Below, one piece after another: positions 12,201 to 24,225 of a stretch of 64,000 nucleotides of DNA. The translations under genes and the position numbers were made by a program. The first letter of the stretch is position 1; each line of letters opens with the position of its first letter. The notes beneath the pieces are model-generated. The model was not told the DNA's origin. It made no database searches and saw nothing but the letters and a program-made list of their open reading frames with translations. Source of the DNA: Agrocybe praecox (lineage: Eukaryota; Basidiomycota; Agaricomycetes; Agaricales; Agrocybaceae); contig OZ024844.1 of the NCBI GenBank assembly GCA_964017145.1, positions 2,914,001 through 2,978,000 on the forward strand. The letters run 5' to 3'.

Positions 12201-13423
12201 CTATAACCACCATTTGATACACCCATGGCACCGTACCCTTGCTGGGGATATCCTGGTCCTCCTCCACCACCTGCACTCTGAACGAACATGGCAGCACGAG
12301 CAGCAGCAGCAAAGCCTCTCCTTCCAACACCCGCCATTCCGGCTTCTCCTCCGGTCTTGGTGTCAATACCGCGCTCGGTAGGAGGAACGAAGGACTCATT
12401 GACTGCGTGTGTTGGGCGCCTTGCAAGCTGGGACTGTTGCGGCGGCGGAGTGTTCCTAGGACTTGCCATCATTCTCGGGTCGCGATTGTTGGGAATGGGG
12501 CCTGGGCTAGGGCCTGTTCGAGGAGGAAAGTTGATGGAATTGGGAGGTCCTGGGGGTGGTGGTAGAGGACTCTTGGGCCCGCCACCCAGTGGTACAGGTT
12601 GGCCATTTCTTGATTGTAATGGAGCGCCTGGTCCTGGTGGAAAGGGAGGTCGTGCAGTCACCGGGGTGATCTCCCTGTCCGGATTACTGAAAGAAACTAT
12701 CGGTCGAGCGGTCGACGGTGTGCTCTGATTAGAGTTGGGTCCATTCGAATTTGAAGGGGTACGAATGCGGAGGTTGCTGTTGTTGCTGATACTGCTGCTG
12801 ATGCTGCTGTTGTTATTGTTGTGACGATTACTCTTAAAGGGATCATTCGGAGGCGGTCGTGTACGCAGAGGCGACATCTTATCCCCCAGTCTCTCTCTGC
12901 TGCTACTTTTACTTCTACTCCTTATGCTTGTAGACTCTTCCATTTGAGAATCCTTCCGAGCGAGGGGACTGGATTTAGGCTGAAACGTTGGAGAAGTGCC
13001 TTTAGGCTTGGTGCTTATCCGAAGCCTGTCACTTGAGCTTGAACTTGACGAGGAACTAGTGGTAGACAATGAAGGTCTTGACTGGTGGGATGATGACTGT
13101 GACGGTGATTGAGACCGCTGCGCGTCAGAAGGACCGCCATTCCCATTATTAGCATTGACAACACGGCTCTGCAGCCTGCCGGGTAATAGCGCTGTCGCAG
13201 CCTCTTGCGACAATGACGGCTTTGGCAAATCTGGCACGGGAGGCTTTGGGGCTGCAGATACTGGCGAGGGCACCGGTGGAGGTGCAGTGCAGGTGTGCTC
13301 CCCGAGCTCGTCGAGGGGCACTGGCTGATGGCATGTTGAGCACTTTACTGTTGGAAGTAGCTGAGATATCCTGGGCTTAGCGCTTGCTGAGGTAGAAGTT
13401 GGGGACAATAGAGATGCGAGCAT
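9239..13423 (-). CDS. LIM-domain protein with long disordered N-terminal region
   Basis: Likely a cytoskeletal or cell-polarity adaptor; fungal proteins of this layout resemble Pxl1/paxillin-type LIM proteins (inference from architecture). Exons are 12142-13423, 10083-11875, 9761-9865 and 9239-9679. The first two code for about 1000 residues of Ser-, Pro- and Arg-rich disorder. A CxxC...HTC zinc knuckle near the N-terminus (KCSTCHQPVP) may be a separate small zinc site. The C-terminus has three zinc modules in a row: CVRCRKVVDDG to CEKCW, CRRCNLPIE to HKECFNCHVC, and LCGQPIEGPC with its later Cys/His pairs ending LCERH. The last LIM begins on exon 4. The basic tail follows a Gly/Ser linker. 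Start chosen at the first in-frame ATG. Confidence 0.85.
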
Positions 13424-14074
13424 TAGGACGACCAGCGTAAGGACATGGGAGTATGGGACAAAGAAGTGTATTGTGCTGGTCGGGTGGTCGCTTGGCGCAA
13501 ATTATTTATTTTTGTATATCTAAATACTAATCACGTAAATCTACGCAACTTTATTATCGCCCTGCACGGCACCGACAGTCTTTCTCTTCTCATCTTCCTC
13601 TCACCTTTCCCTACCTTGACGATGGTCTCCTACGTCCGTCGCCACTCACTTCCATCATCCTGTCGCATGTCGCGATTGGCTGTCATTCATAGTCATGCTA
13701 GACAGCGTTCGTCACCATCGTCGAAGCCCTTGCATCGTGTTGCATGACTGAAGCATGTACACAAGGGTCCTCTCGACATGCGGCGAACATGGCACTTGGG
13801 AAGACAGAGACCGACCTTCTGGGCATCGCATATAACCCCCGTTCCGAAGCTGCGCCCATGGGTACATGTTTAATCGATGCACATTGCATTCTCCTGGGTG
13901 ATAGTTACTACTTGCATGCCCACAGATGAAGGTTCTCGGGGACACGCTCCCGCGTGCATGTACTACTCTCTATATAAAATTCTAATCTAAACCATCAAAT
14001 CGATCACAGAAAACGTGCTAACTTGTCAACTAAAGAATATCGGTAAAACAGTCACATTAACAGTCTAAAATAAT
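13424..14074. other. Upstream flank of the LIM gene, no supported gene
   Basis: Probable promoter region of the minus-strand LIM gene. TATATAAAA at 13971-13979 could serve the small plus-strand frame at 14075. Short open frames on both strands overlap one another and show no domain. Confidence 0.35.
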
Positions 14075-14203
14075 ATGACTCGTTTCAAATTCCAAACCCC
14101 CTTGCATTGGCCCGCCAGAGAATTGAATTCCCAACTCAACATTGACAAGGACAAGTTCACCGGTAGTTTAAGTTCAACAATCAAGAACCCGAATCAACAA
14201 TGA
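14075..14203 (+). CDS. Possible small ORF, 42 aa
   Basis: An ATG about 100 bp after a TATATAAAA box opens a 42-codon frame beginning MTRFKFQTPLHWPAREL and ending KNPNQQ. The composition is plausible for a peptide or a first exon, but no family is recognised and no downstream exon is convincing. It could be chance. Confidence 0.2.
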   Translation: MTRFKFQTPLHWPARELNSQLNIDKDKFTGSLSSTIKNPNQQ

Positions 14204-14881
14204 CGATGCATATGAATAGACCGGTACTCGGTATCCCACAAGTCCATCAGCTCCGAATAGCCCAAACACCCACGACTGTGAGAAATCCAAAAATATCCTC
14301 CAGTGAGAATACCCACCAACAAACCGTTGGGACGATCGCCCGTTTAGGCAGAATATTCCGTTTTCGGAGAATCATCATCATCAACGGTTTGGAAATTACA
14401 CGATTAACGAGCACAAAACTCGGGTTTCAAGGGTTGGATCAAAATGTAGGGTTGATTAATAGTATGTACATTGAATGGCTCAGAGTATGCAGCTATTAGG
14501 CTATTAGAATACAGTACTACTAGGCTAAGGTACAGTAATTGAGTGATAGGTATATACAAGGCCGGAACATGTAGTTAAGGGTATCAAAGATCCTAATGAT
14601 GGTAAGAGATTAGTGGTTAAATAAAAGAAAGAAGAGCAACGACATAAAAACAAACAAACATTATACCACCTGATTGAATTTCAATTGAATTTTGAAACCA
14701 TAAACTCAAAACGAAATGCATGTCAAGCAAAAATATTGTAGTAGAAAAACATTTTATCTTCGACCTGCCCAAGATTTTGTAGCGACAGGACAATCACCTT
14801 CATTCAGGCTTGAAAATTTGGAGTTGTGAGGCTTTCATAGTCGTCGATGAACTTAGAAAGAAGGAAAAGACACTATTATTC
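14204..14881. other. AT-rich stretch without a supported gene
   Basis: A 99-codon plus-strand frame (14200-14499) has no recognisable domain, and its composition looks like non-coding DNA. Nothing else stands out. Confidence 0.35.
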
Positions 14882-15154
14882 TCACTCCCTCCAGCAGCGG
14901 CTACATATGCAAGTATATCCATCGTCGTTATTTTCTATAACTTTCGTCGTCGTCTGCTCGGTGTCCTCTGTCCTCAAAAAATCCTTCGCATTCTCGGTGA
15001 CGTCAACGAAACCTTCATCCTCCCATAGAGCATTCATGATTTCAGATTGGAAAGGAGCAATATCCGGACCGAAAATGGCTTTTGCATTGGAAAAGGATAA
15101 AATCGTAGAATTTGAATGCTTGGGATTCTGAGTGAGCAGAAGCCATTGGGCCAT
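14882..15154 (-). CDS. Hypothetical small acidic protein, 90 aa
   Basis: I do not recognise it. The ATG at 15154 has a good context (GCCATGG) and opens a 90-codon frame. The middle looks protein-like (FGPDIAPFQSEIMNALWEDE), then an acidic stretch with TEDTEQTTTK, then a short Cys-containing end. It may be one exon of a longer gene or a chance frame. No intron or partner exon could be assigned. Confidence 0.28.
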   Translation of the reverse strand: MAQWLLLTQNPKHSNSTILSFSNAKAIFGPDIAPFQSEIMNALWEDEGFVDVTENAKDFLRTEDTEQTTTKVIENNDDGYTCICSRCWRE

Positions 15155-15677
15155 GGCTCAATGAAAAGGTTTGTAAGCTCCGGGTCCTACCGGGCCTGGG
15201 ACCTGACATAGTGCATCACATAATTCGGAAGTTTGTAAGAAGTGCTAGTGCCAGAACAAACGTTGGACAAAATAACGTGTCGAAGTAAAGCAAAGAAAAG
15301 TATTTAGCGCCTGCTGCTAGCCCAGACAACGTCCACGACAGTGTTTTTGGTTCTTGGGATTCTAGTATGACTGGTCTGTGGTGTTCTGGTCTCCAACATG
15401 CCGATTCGGCAACGAAAGCACAGCCACTCTGCAGGAGAAAGCAGCCCGACAGGCTTGAGCCCTTTACACAACCTTGTTTCTCCCGACATCCATCGTATTT
15501 GGATTAAACCGCTCCCTTCCTTTATTTTTTATATTTCTTACATGCCTCTCTGATTTCATACCAGCACCTGAATACCTCAAGAGAGTACATACTTATTCAC
15601 AACGCACGTCATAACGACTTCCCTAATCTACCCTACTGCACCCATACCCCCGCATTCACAACCGGATATCGTCAAAT
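15155..15677. other. Upstream flank of the peroxidase gene
   Basis: This probably holds the peroxidase promoter. A pyrimidine-rich leader with CCCTACTGCACCC and CCCCGCATTC lies in the last 80 bp before the ATG. A 61-codon minus-strand frame at 15304-15489 was judged not coding. Confidence 0.35.
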
Positions 15678-17851
15678 ATGCACGGACTACCTCTGGTATC
15701 TTTTCTCTACGTGCTCTCTGTCATTACACCCTCTTTCTCGACATATACATGGCCCTCACCTCAATACGATACCCTTGAAGGCCTTTTATTCGAAGGTCGT
15801 CGCTCAGACGGATCAAGTCTTGCAGCGCTCGTTCATCCCTGTCGGAAACGCTCAGGAACATTGGCATCCATTCCTGCAGAATGGTTGCGCTTCGTCAGTT
15901 TAATTTATGCTGCATGATCTTACGCCATCAAATCCTAATGAATTATCTACATTCCTCAGGCTTTCCATGACATGGCCACTCACAACGCAGACGATGGCAC
16001 GGGAGGTTTGGACGGTTCACTTGCTTATGAGCTCGGTCGTTCGGAGGTAAGATTCGTTGTTTTTCTCTCAGGCAGGACCTTGTCGTTAGGAAATACTAAT
16101 TTCCGAGATCTAGAACTTCAATATCGGCTTGAACCAGACGCTCAGCGACTTCGAGGCTTACCCAAATAAATACGCATCTCGTGGGTTTTATCCCTCTTTC
16201 TTGTCCGTTCTATCCATTTATACCTTTTCTTTCTTCCTTTGTGTAGGTGCCGATATTATTGCTCTCGGCGCTGTCTTTGCAGTCAGCACATGTGGCGGAC
16301 CAACAATTCCATTTCGCGGTGGTCGTACCGATGCATGGCAGGCTGGCGGCACAGGAACACCCGAACCTCAACATGATCTATCTACGCTCACTGAGAGCTT
16401 CAGAAAGCAAGGTTTCAATCAAACTGAGATGATCAAGCTCGTGGCTTGTGGTCATACCATGGGTGGCGTGAGCAGTGCCGACTTCCCTCAACTTGTGACA
16501 CCCAACCCAAATTCTCTGGATCCCATATTTCAAGATTTCGATACGACTACAAATTTTGATGAGAAAGTGTGAGTCTGTGGGTTTGGACCACGATGATAAC
16601 AGTCGCTGACTGCTATCTTTTTCGATGCAGTGTTACTCAATACCTTGATGGATCAACCCAAAATGTTCTCGTTGTCAGCCCCAATAAAACTATGGTTTCC
16701 GATTTGCGTGTTTTTGAAGCCGACAATAATGCCACTGTGCGAGGGTCAGTAAAAATCGAATCTTTATGGCTTGTTTCCAGCTTATCCGTGTATCCTCATT
16801 TAGCCTAGCGGATGGAACGGTCTTTCAATCAGAATGCAAGGACCTTATAGGTCGGATGCTTGAAGTCGTGCCCAAGGGCGTAACGTTGACCGATGAAATC
16901 ACATTATTACCGGCTAAGGTTACTGCAGCACAGTTAACATTTGAAAAGAACCAAACGGTATTCAAGACTAACTTCCGAGTATGCATTCTATCTCATCCTT
17001 ATATTGAATTACAGTAAGACTGACTTATTTTGTAGTTGACGCAACCCATTAACCAGACTGCGAACGCCAATCGCAACGTCACTTTGCTTTGGTGTGACAA
17101 ATACGGAGACAACAAAAGCTGTGCTGGCGGAAAAACTAACACGGCTCTACCAGTCAAGAAACTCTCAGACGATCCCAACATCTCTCCTATCACGCTGAAT
17201 ATGGGATTATATTTCATTAACTACAATTTCGTGGTCCCGATTGACACTAACGCCTCCATCACCAAGTTCTGGTTCGAGGTCAACGAAAACGACGGCAGCG
17301 ACCCTACGACCTACGAGAATGGTGGAAACGGATATGTTATCGACCAGGATCAGGTCTTATTTGTTCCCATGTTAAGCCACGTCGACATTGTCCAGAACTC
17401 GACGTCAGGTGCCCAGACTTATACCAACAGGGTCGGCGACGGATTTACCAGGAACTATAATCTTGTTGTCGCCGTTCGGGATGGAACGAACCCTTCAAAA
17501 GTAGCTGCCAACGGAACAGACGTGGCTATACAGGACTTCCCATTCCCTGTCTACACTCAAATAGTGTTCGCGCAAGATTCCAGCATACCATCCCTGTCCG
17601 GATATTCGTTCTATTCTGCTAAAACCCAGTCGGCAGGTGTACAGTTGACTTTGGACGTGTATGCGGAAGCTTCCGGACAGACATATACTCAGGACTTCAT
17701 GCAAACACAGGAGCTGGACAACACACCCTACGTCCAGCCTGGTTCTGTGAGCGTGACGGAGACGAAGAGTGCCGCGGGTAGGTCGGCAGTGCCAAGTAAC
17801 TTCGCGGCTCTTGGATTACTGCTATTCGGCGTGGCATTAACTCGTTTATAG
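15678..17851 (+). CDS. Secreted haem peroxidase with C-terminal hydrophobic (GPI-type) tail
   Basis: Plant/fungal-superfamily haem peroxidase, predicted to act outside the cell using hydrogen peroxide. The N-terminus (LPLVSFLYVLSVITPSFS) is a clear signal peptide. The distal haem site reads LRFAFHDMATHN, with Arg three residues before the Phe-His-Asp. The proximal site reads VACGHTMGG. GADIIALGAVFAV and FRGGRTDAW are the usual calcium- and haem-pocket segments. After the roughly 300-residue peroxidase core comes an extra beta-type region with several N-glycosylation sequons (NQT, NRT-like, NAS). The protein ends in a hydrophobic tail (FAALGLLLFGVAL) typical of GPI attachment or surface anchoring. 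About seven introns. Mn-binding and exposed-Trp features of ligninolytic enzymes were not identified, so lignin oxidation is not claimed. Confidence 0.88.
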
Positions 17852-18299
17852 GAGATGTGGGATTACACTGGTTGTTTCTGAAAATGAATAGGTTGTATTG
17901 CATACGATCGCATGGACTCTTTTTTTGTAGCTCTCATCGGACACGGACTGAACAAAATACTTTACTACTAGTAGTACTACACGTTCCACGTTTTATTATT
18001 ACACGACGCGATACTACATCGATCCTTTGTGCGGCGGTTTCGTCTCTATAATTAATAGCTAGTTGCTGTCCTGACTAGGTATTGGACGACACGACGCGTG
18101 GATTAAAAATTATCGATATTCATCAATGATTACCTTCTAGATGCAGAATCAGTGTATATGGTTGCTAGTATCCTAATCGAGTAATGGCAACTGAAGGGGC
18201 GCCACACATGCCAAATACATCAACCCAAAAAGCTAAACCTTTGATACGTTCTTCTTGCTTCCTACCTTCTAATTGTTTTTCAAAATTATTGAGACCGAC
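17852..18299. other. Peroxidase 3' flank and SWI5 upstream region
   Basis: No coding frame of note. TACTACTAGTAGTACTAC at about 17963-17980 is a near-perfect palindrome. It could be a hairpin in the peroxidase 3' untranslated region. Confidence 0.35.
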
Positions 18300-18808
18300 A
18301 TGCATGCCGCCATTTCACTTAAGGCAAGTGAATTAGTATTTTTACACTACCGCTGTCAGATTTACTCTCAGTTTTCCTTCCTAGAACCAAGAAGCGCGTA
18401 GGAAGGTCTTGGAGCAGGAGATCGAACAGCTTCAAGCGCGTCTGGGGTGAGCTTTTTCTTTCGTCAAACTCGCATGTATGCGCCTTTTCAAAAGAGACGT
18501 CAAAATCTATCCTCAGAGAAGGAGTAGACGCGGAGAAAATAGTAAAGAGGCATATTGCTTTGTTGCACAAATACAACGAGGCAAAAGATGCAGCACAGGT
18601 CAGATTTGATTCTTTGACGAGTATAGATCTGTGGCGCTTATTCTGAACACTTCTGTTCTGTAGATTCTAATAGGAAGAGTAAGAAGAAATTTCTACATGG
18701 CGCTTCGCTCGTGTGTATTCATAAAGGACATGACTTAAGCTTGCCTCAATTAAGCAAACTACAATACGCCAAGTTCACGAAGATTACGGTCTGACGGATG
18801 ATGATTGA
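18300..18808 (+). CDS. SWI5: Swi5/Sae3-like recombination mediator
   Basis: Swi5 partners Sfr1/Mei5 to stimulate Rad51 and Dmc1 strand exchange (family knowledge). Five small exons spell about 83 residues, the size of yeast and fission-yeast homologues. The middle carries the coiled coil KVLEQEIEQLQARLG and the family hallmark VKRHIALLHKYNEAKDAAQ. ILIGR and then TTIRQVHEDYGLTDDD follow at the C-terminus. No exon makes a long open frame, so the gene is easy to miss. The start is ambiguous: ATG at 18300 (needs a GC donor, AAG|GCAAGT) or ATG at 18304 (normal GT donor); both join in phase to NQEARRK. It converges on CLP1. Confidence 0.85.
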
Positions 18809-19025
18809 AGGAATGCGGACTTTACTGTCGACTTGTGCCTAACATCATCACGCAGCCTGTAATCATCGGTGCTATAAATCAGAAAGGTGGCCCATTAAAA
18901 ACATTGAACTTAAACTGTCCAGATATTAAACTCATACCACCGTCATTCTCGATAGCGCGGAAAGCGTCCAGGAATAGATTCTATACAAAACATTATATAT
19001 CGCACATAATTTGCTTCATATTTGT

Positions 19026-20957
19026 CTATTGATCCTGCCACTCGAAAGACCCAATTACAGCCGTTCGACCAGTAAAGCTACTACGATTGGGCGCTAACAC
19101 AGTCATTTTACGTTTTGGAATGTCGATGTTCGTACTGTAGAAAATTATGTAACGTCAACATCAGGCTTACATTTACACTAAAAAGACTTACACGATCAAA
19201 AACCCAACTACAGTGAGATCCAGAATTTCTTCATCGTATCTCTCATTTTCGTCTTCGTTGGGGGGTGCTAGCAATGCTAACACAGAGTTGAGTAACCCAG
19301 AGCCAGGAGACGCCGGATCCACGGCTACTGGTTGCATCTCTGAGACTGTGCGGGCAGCACCAACTGGGAGAGCATCCGAGGGTGCCATGGATTCTGTAAT
19401 TTATGAATGTAAGTCCTTAGCAGGGTGAAAGTCAGGTGAAAAGTGATAAGTACGTACCAGATCCTATACGGAATATATAGAGATCGTCGAAGTTGATAAC
19501 AGTCGAAGATGGAGATAAAAGTAGTTCTTCTAATGCCTCCCCGCCAAAAATTCCCTTCGTGATCCCAGAGGGTGGTTTGAGAACCTGTCCATACATATAT
19601 CCGTGTAATGCATACTGCTGCACTTTTTCACGATAGCTATAATCGAGCTCAACAACCTGGATACATCTGTTAACTGTCTATGTCTCATTGATATGTGATC
19701 ATTGAATGCATACCCCGCCGGATTTGGGTATCTTCACCACTGTCAGTTGGGAACCGTATGTGCGCTGTATTTCAACATTAAGCTTCTCATGCCCAACAAC
19801 AACGATCATGTTAACTAATAGATGATTAGGTCAGGGAACTTCGCTCGAAAGTAGAATGGTGACTCGCTCTTGAATGCTTCGATGCATGCCTTGATTAATT
19901 TTTGCCTGTGGTTATTAGATGAAGGACCAGTTGAAAATGATGCCGGAGTGTCGACAATGAGCCCAGAAGCTTGACCTTTACGAGAGGTGTGTGGTGATAA
20001 ACACGGAACATAAATTATGAAGTCGAGTACAACATACCTTGGGTGTCCAATTCAAAGCGATCGTTAATATTTTCACCAAGGTTTCGTATCATTCTGTCCA
20101 TCAACAAAGGGTTCCGCTTGGTATCAGAGTGGCCATACCAATACACCAGCGGTAGAAGTGCATTGGCGGAAAGGGATAAAGGAGCTGTGGTGGCTGCACT
20201 GCCTAAGGGGTTTGCAGGAGATGCAGTCGGTATTGGGCCAAGGATGGGTGATACTGACAATGTCCCCGGCGCAGCCCAAGCACCCTGTTTCGGAGAGATT
20301 AACAGCTATACCTATTCTATGACAGGAATAACAGACCTCGCTTGGATTCACATTCACAAGGAATGGTGTCCAGCCCTGTCCCATGCGGACTGCATAGTTA
20401 GCAAGTATCTTGCAGATAGAAGTCTTCCCCGAGTGTTCCGGTCCAAGAACAAGTACCCTTGGAGGATCCGACTTCTTCGACGCTTCTTGAGGTGGAATGG
20501 GAGAGCCGCGTATTCTTCTTAGTGCCCGAACGCGCATCTGTTCGAGGGCTATATGTAGATTTGCATAGTTCTTCATCGGTGTCTCATCTGAAACGTACTC
20601 TGTCGATGGTTCACCTGTGACGTGAAAGAAAAACGTTTATGCACGCAAGGACTCTGTCAGAAAAAAAAGAAGACTCATCTCAATAACACAACCTCTCCAG
20701 GTGTAAACAGCCGCTTTACACTCGAAACCGAATAGATGAACCATTCCCTCCACTAACTCAAATCCAAATATTTCAGCCTGGCCTTTGACAAGCTACCGAA
20801 GAATTTAGTTCAACAAACAGCACCATAAAGCATCCTCTCGCCGGGGATTTGGACAAACCTTGATCGCGAGTGATGCCCCAGGATCGAGTTCGAACCTGTA
20901 TTCACTTTCTGGTCCCAAGTCCCATTTCTTGGACTGAGCTGGTTGCGGTTCTGACAT
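19026..20957 (-). CDS. CLP1: Clp1 polynucleotide kinase-like mRNA 3'-end processing factor
   Basis: Subunit of cleavage factor IA, bridging Pcf11 to the pre-mRNA cleavage machinery; in animals it is an RNA 5'-kinase (family knowledge). The N-terminus is MSEPQPAQSKKWDLGPESE, then the beta-domain segment ELDPGASLAIKLVKGQAEIF. The P-loop is GPEHSGKTSICKILANYA, followed by the motif FLVNVNPSE. The C-terminal domain is complete: LDLTVVGFLIV is spliced to TNIDIPKRKMTVLAPN and the protein ends GSFEWQDQ. A Pro/Ala-rich insert (SPGSGLLNSVLALLAPP) precedes it. About eight introns. It starts 637 bp from the divergent MFS gene. Confidence 0.93.
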
Positions 20958-21594
20958 GGCCGCAAGAAAACAGCTCGGACAGAAGAATGTTTACAACAAT
21001 ACTGGCGCTTGGTTAGCAGCAGAGGATGGCTTCCGCGGGTACCTGACGAAAAGACAGCGAAGCACGGTATGTTCGAAAGTCAAGATTATTTCAAAGTTTC
21101 AGCGGCCACTACGACGACGGCCTTCCTACAAGATTAAAGCTATGGAAAGCGAAAAGGCTCTCGTCGTCGTCTGACACCAGCGTGGGAATTTACTTCCTTA
21201 TACAGAGCAGTGCTTTTCACCGCCGTATATTTTCTCTCATCGAGATGTGATGCGATGTTCATACTATATCATCCCCACAGTCGAAAATATGTATCAAGTT
21301 TCAAGACAAGAAAAATTTCAGAGTGTTATCCAAGTGTCGTTGTGATCGGAGGGGACGGTGTCCTGGTTTCTGATACGGACAGCGACTTGACAGACCATGT
21401 GGGAGAGTTCATTTGTGGAAATGCTGTTCAGTTATTTTTCGCTGATCCACCTTGAAGCTTGATTCTTGATGGAAACAATTCCGTCTTACGGCAATGTGTA
21501 AGAGGCGCCTCGGTTTCTCTATATAAGCCTTCATGGTCTCAACACATCTTCCTTGCTTCCTCGCTTGGCCCCCCTTTCTATTTCTCTGCTCATC
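20958..21594. other. Divergent intergenic region between CLP1 and MFS transporter
   Basis: Shared promoter space for CLP1 (minus) and the transporter (plus). A pyrimidine-rich leader lies at about 21535-21594, just before the transporter ATG. The open frames at 20956-21174 and 21210-21455 show no domain and read like non-coding sequence. Confidence 0.4.
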
Positions 21595-24225
21595 ATGGAC
21601 TCCAGCAGCGACACCACTGAGAAGAAACAAGTTCAGCACAATGTTCATCACGCCAATGCTCGGGAAGTAGATGTCGCCGCACAGGTCGATTCAGATGCTC
21701 CCTTGGACCCAGCGGTCGCCCTTCGTCTGAGGTGTGTTAGCAAGCTTTGTGTATCCGCAGCGGAAATACTCAACGTAAAGTAGGCGTAAAATCGATTGGC
21801 ACCTTATGCCACTCATGTGCAGTAAGTGCTTTCCCAAGGTGCACCCACAATCGCATACTTAACATATTCTCTCATGCAGTCATGTACCTGTATGTTTCTA
21901 GAAATTTTTAGCGAGAGAAATTTTCTCAAGTTATCCTTCCCCGGCGCCCGCTGTTCACAGGATGACATTTGCCGATAAAACAACACTTGGACAGTCCGCT
22001 GTACTGGGAATCTTGTGAATTGATAGTTCTTTTCCCAACTTATCTTTCATATTCTGATGGAAATTATCCAGACCAGGCGCACATTTAAACCAAAATCAAT
22101 TCAACTGGCTTGGGACAATATTCTATCTTAGCTATCTTGTGTTCCAGGCTCGTACCGACGATAGTTCTATTACATCATGACGAAATGCTCAAATCGTCTA
22201 TAGTACCCTCAAAATTTGGCCCTTCAAAAGTTCCCTGTTGGAAAATGGATGAGGTCTCGTCTCATGACTCCACTGGCATCGATACAAAAACTTACGATCA
22301 TCGTTGTAGCGTCAATATTTTCGTCTGGGCCGTTGCTCTTCTTGCCCATACAGCCTGCAAGTCTTTCGGGGCCCTCTTCGCTGTAAGATTTATTTTGGGA
22401 ATGTGCGAAGGTAACATAGCCTCTTCTTTATCCCCCCTTAGACACATTAATTGATTGACTTCCAGGTGCAATTACCCCGGGATTTATGATTGTAACTTCA
22501 ATGTTCTATACGAGAGCCGAGCAAAATAAACGCGTTGGTTACTGGTGTGAGTAAATTTACTTTGAATCAAGTGCCTGACGTGCTCATCTGGTTGAGACAG
22601 TCCTTATGAATGGCTTTGCTATCATCTTTCTAGGATTTGTCAGTTTCGGGGTGCTGCACGCACGGGTATGCCTTTACGCCGACCGATTACCGTAATGTAC
22701 TAAGTTTTCGTTTTCAGGTTCATAAATTCATGCCGTGGCAATGGTAGGTGAAAATAACATGAAAGCCATAGAACGCCTCTGAAAAAAAACATAGGTTAAT
22801 GGTCATTACCGGTGTCATCACATTGATTACTTCCGTGCTATTTTGGTATATCACGTCCTTGCTACTTCCCTATGTTTTGATTCTGATGTCATCGATCACC
22901 AGGTTCTTCTTCCCTGATTCTCCCACCACAGCGTACTTCTTGAGCGCAGAAGAGAAGACGCAAGCCGTCCAACGAATCAAAATAAACCAAGCAGGTGTCG
23001 AAAATAAGACATGGAAACGGGATCAGTATGGTTCACTCCACTAACATCGGGAACAAGTTGTTGATTCTTCCCCCTCCTAGATTTATCGAGGCCTTCACCG
23101 ATCCCAAAGTATGGGTCTTGGCTGCGTTTGCTGCAATCGGGTATGTAATAGTACACTTGAAATGCCTGACATGATCACTCACCCCAACATTAGTAATATA
23201 GTCAACTCGGTAAGGATTTGTGGTTGCGTTTCAGCGAAGAATAAATGTTCATTTAATTCGTCACCCAGTTGACCAACCAAAGACAGCTTATCGTTAACCA
23301 ATTTGGTTTCACTCCAATTCAAACGACACTCCTGGGATGCGTGGATGGAGTCGTCGAAAGTGCGTGGCGCTCCTTGAGAATGCCGATCATCCCGTTTAAT
23401 ATCATTTTTGCGTTGCAGTTCTTACGATCTGGCTCGGTATCACTCTTGCCGCGCGTAATGTCATCGGACGCGGATACGCAGCCATTCTTATGTTCATACC
23501 AGCACTTCTTGGATCTATTCTGGTCAGCACGCTTCCATCGCACAACAAAGTCGGCCTCTTGTTCTCATATTGGATAGGAAGTAAGCATTTCTAACTGCGG
23601 GCACTTTGGTGTGGTGCAATGGATTTCTAACAGTTTACTAAACCCGTACCGTACGCAGTCTTCGTTTTTACCCCCTTCGTCATTCTCCTTGGCTGGATCA
23701 GTTCCATTATCTCTGGCCACACTAAACGTTCGGGCATTTCTTTGACTCTCTTGGATTAATCCTTATCCGTATGAATTACAGGCACCACAGTTAACGCCAT
23801 TATATTCTCCGCGTATGCTATCGGAAACGCGGCTGGACCATTCATGTGGAAGAAAAAATATCAGCCACGGTATGTTGTTACCAATAATTTCGCTGCTGTT
23901 TCATCTAATCTTTTCCAAGTAATCACGTTCCATGGGCTGTTATCTCTGCTTGCATTGTTGCCTGTTCGATTTTACTCATAATCCTACGATTCATGCTGCA
24001 ACGTGAAAACAAAAAACGGGATACGGAAGAGCGCGACGATAGCTACGATGATGTATATGTGATTGTTGAGTTCCCAGATGGAACGAAGACGGAAAAGAGG
24101 GTCGACAAGGTAAATATCTCATTGGTTGCGTTCGATGCATCATGCTCATGAAATCAACAACACACAACTAGGCTTTCCTTGATCTTACTGATACACAAAA
24201 CAGAGAGTTCCGCTATGTTTTGTAA
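21595..24225 (+). CDS. MFS transporter, allantoate permease / anion:cation symporter (Dal5/Tna1-like)
   Basis: Twelve-helix major facilitator of the anion:cation symporter family, which takes up small organic anions such as allantoate or nicotinate; the substrate cannot be read from sequence. Visible landmarks are RRKIDWHLMPLMCIMYLMTF, ADKTTLGQSAVLGI, NQFNWLGTIFYLSYLVFQ, QKFPVGKWMSVNIFVWAVAL and MCEGAITPGF with FYTRAEQ. The second half carries LTNQRQLIVNQFGF and ARNVIGRGYAAILMF, and the tail is charged and cytosolic. The gene is highly fragmented (well over ten exons). One exon is only 10 nt (21880-21889), and one intron (22148-22203) appears to use a GC donor; both are needed to keep the conserved protein in frame. 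It seems intact. Confidence 0.88.

Noticed and set aside
15304..15489. A 61-codon minus-strand frame with two CxxC-like pairs.
   Set aside because: Cysteine spacing fits no zinc-finger family and no promoter or conservation argument is available.
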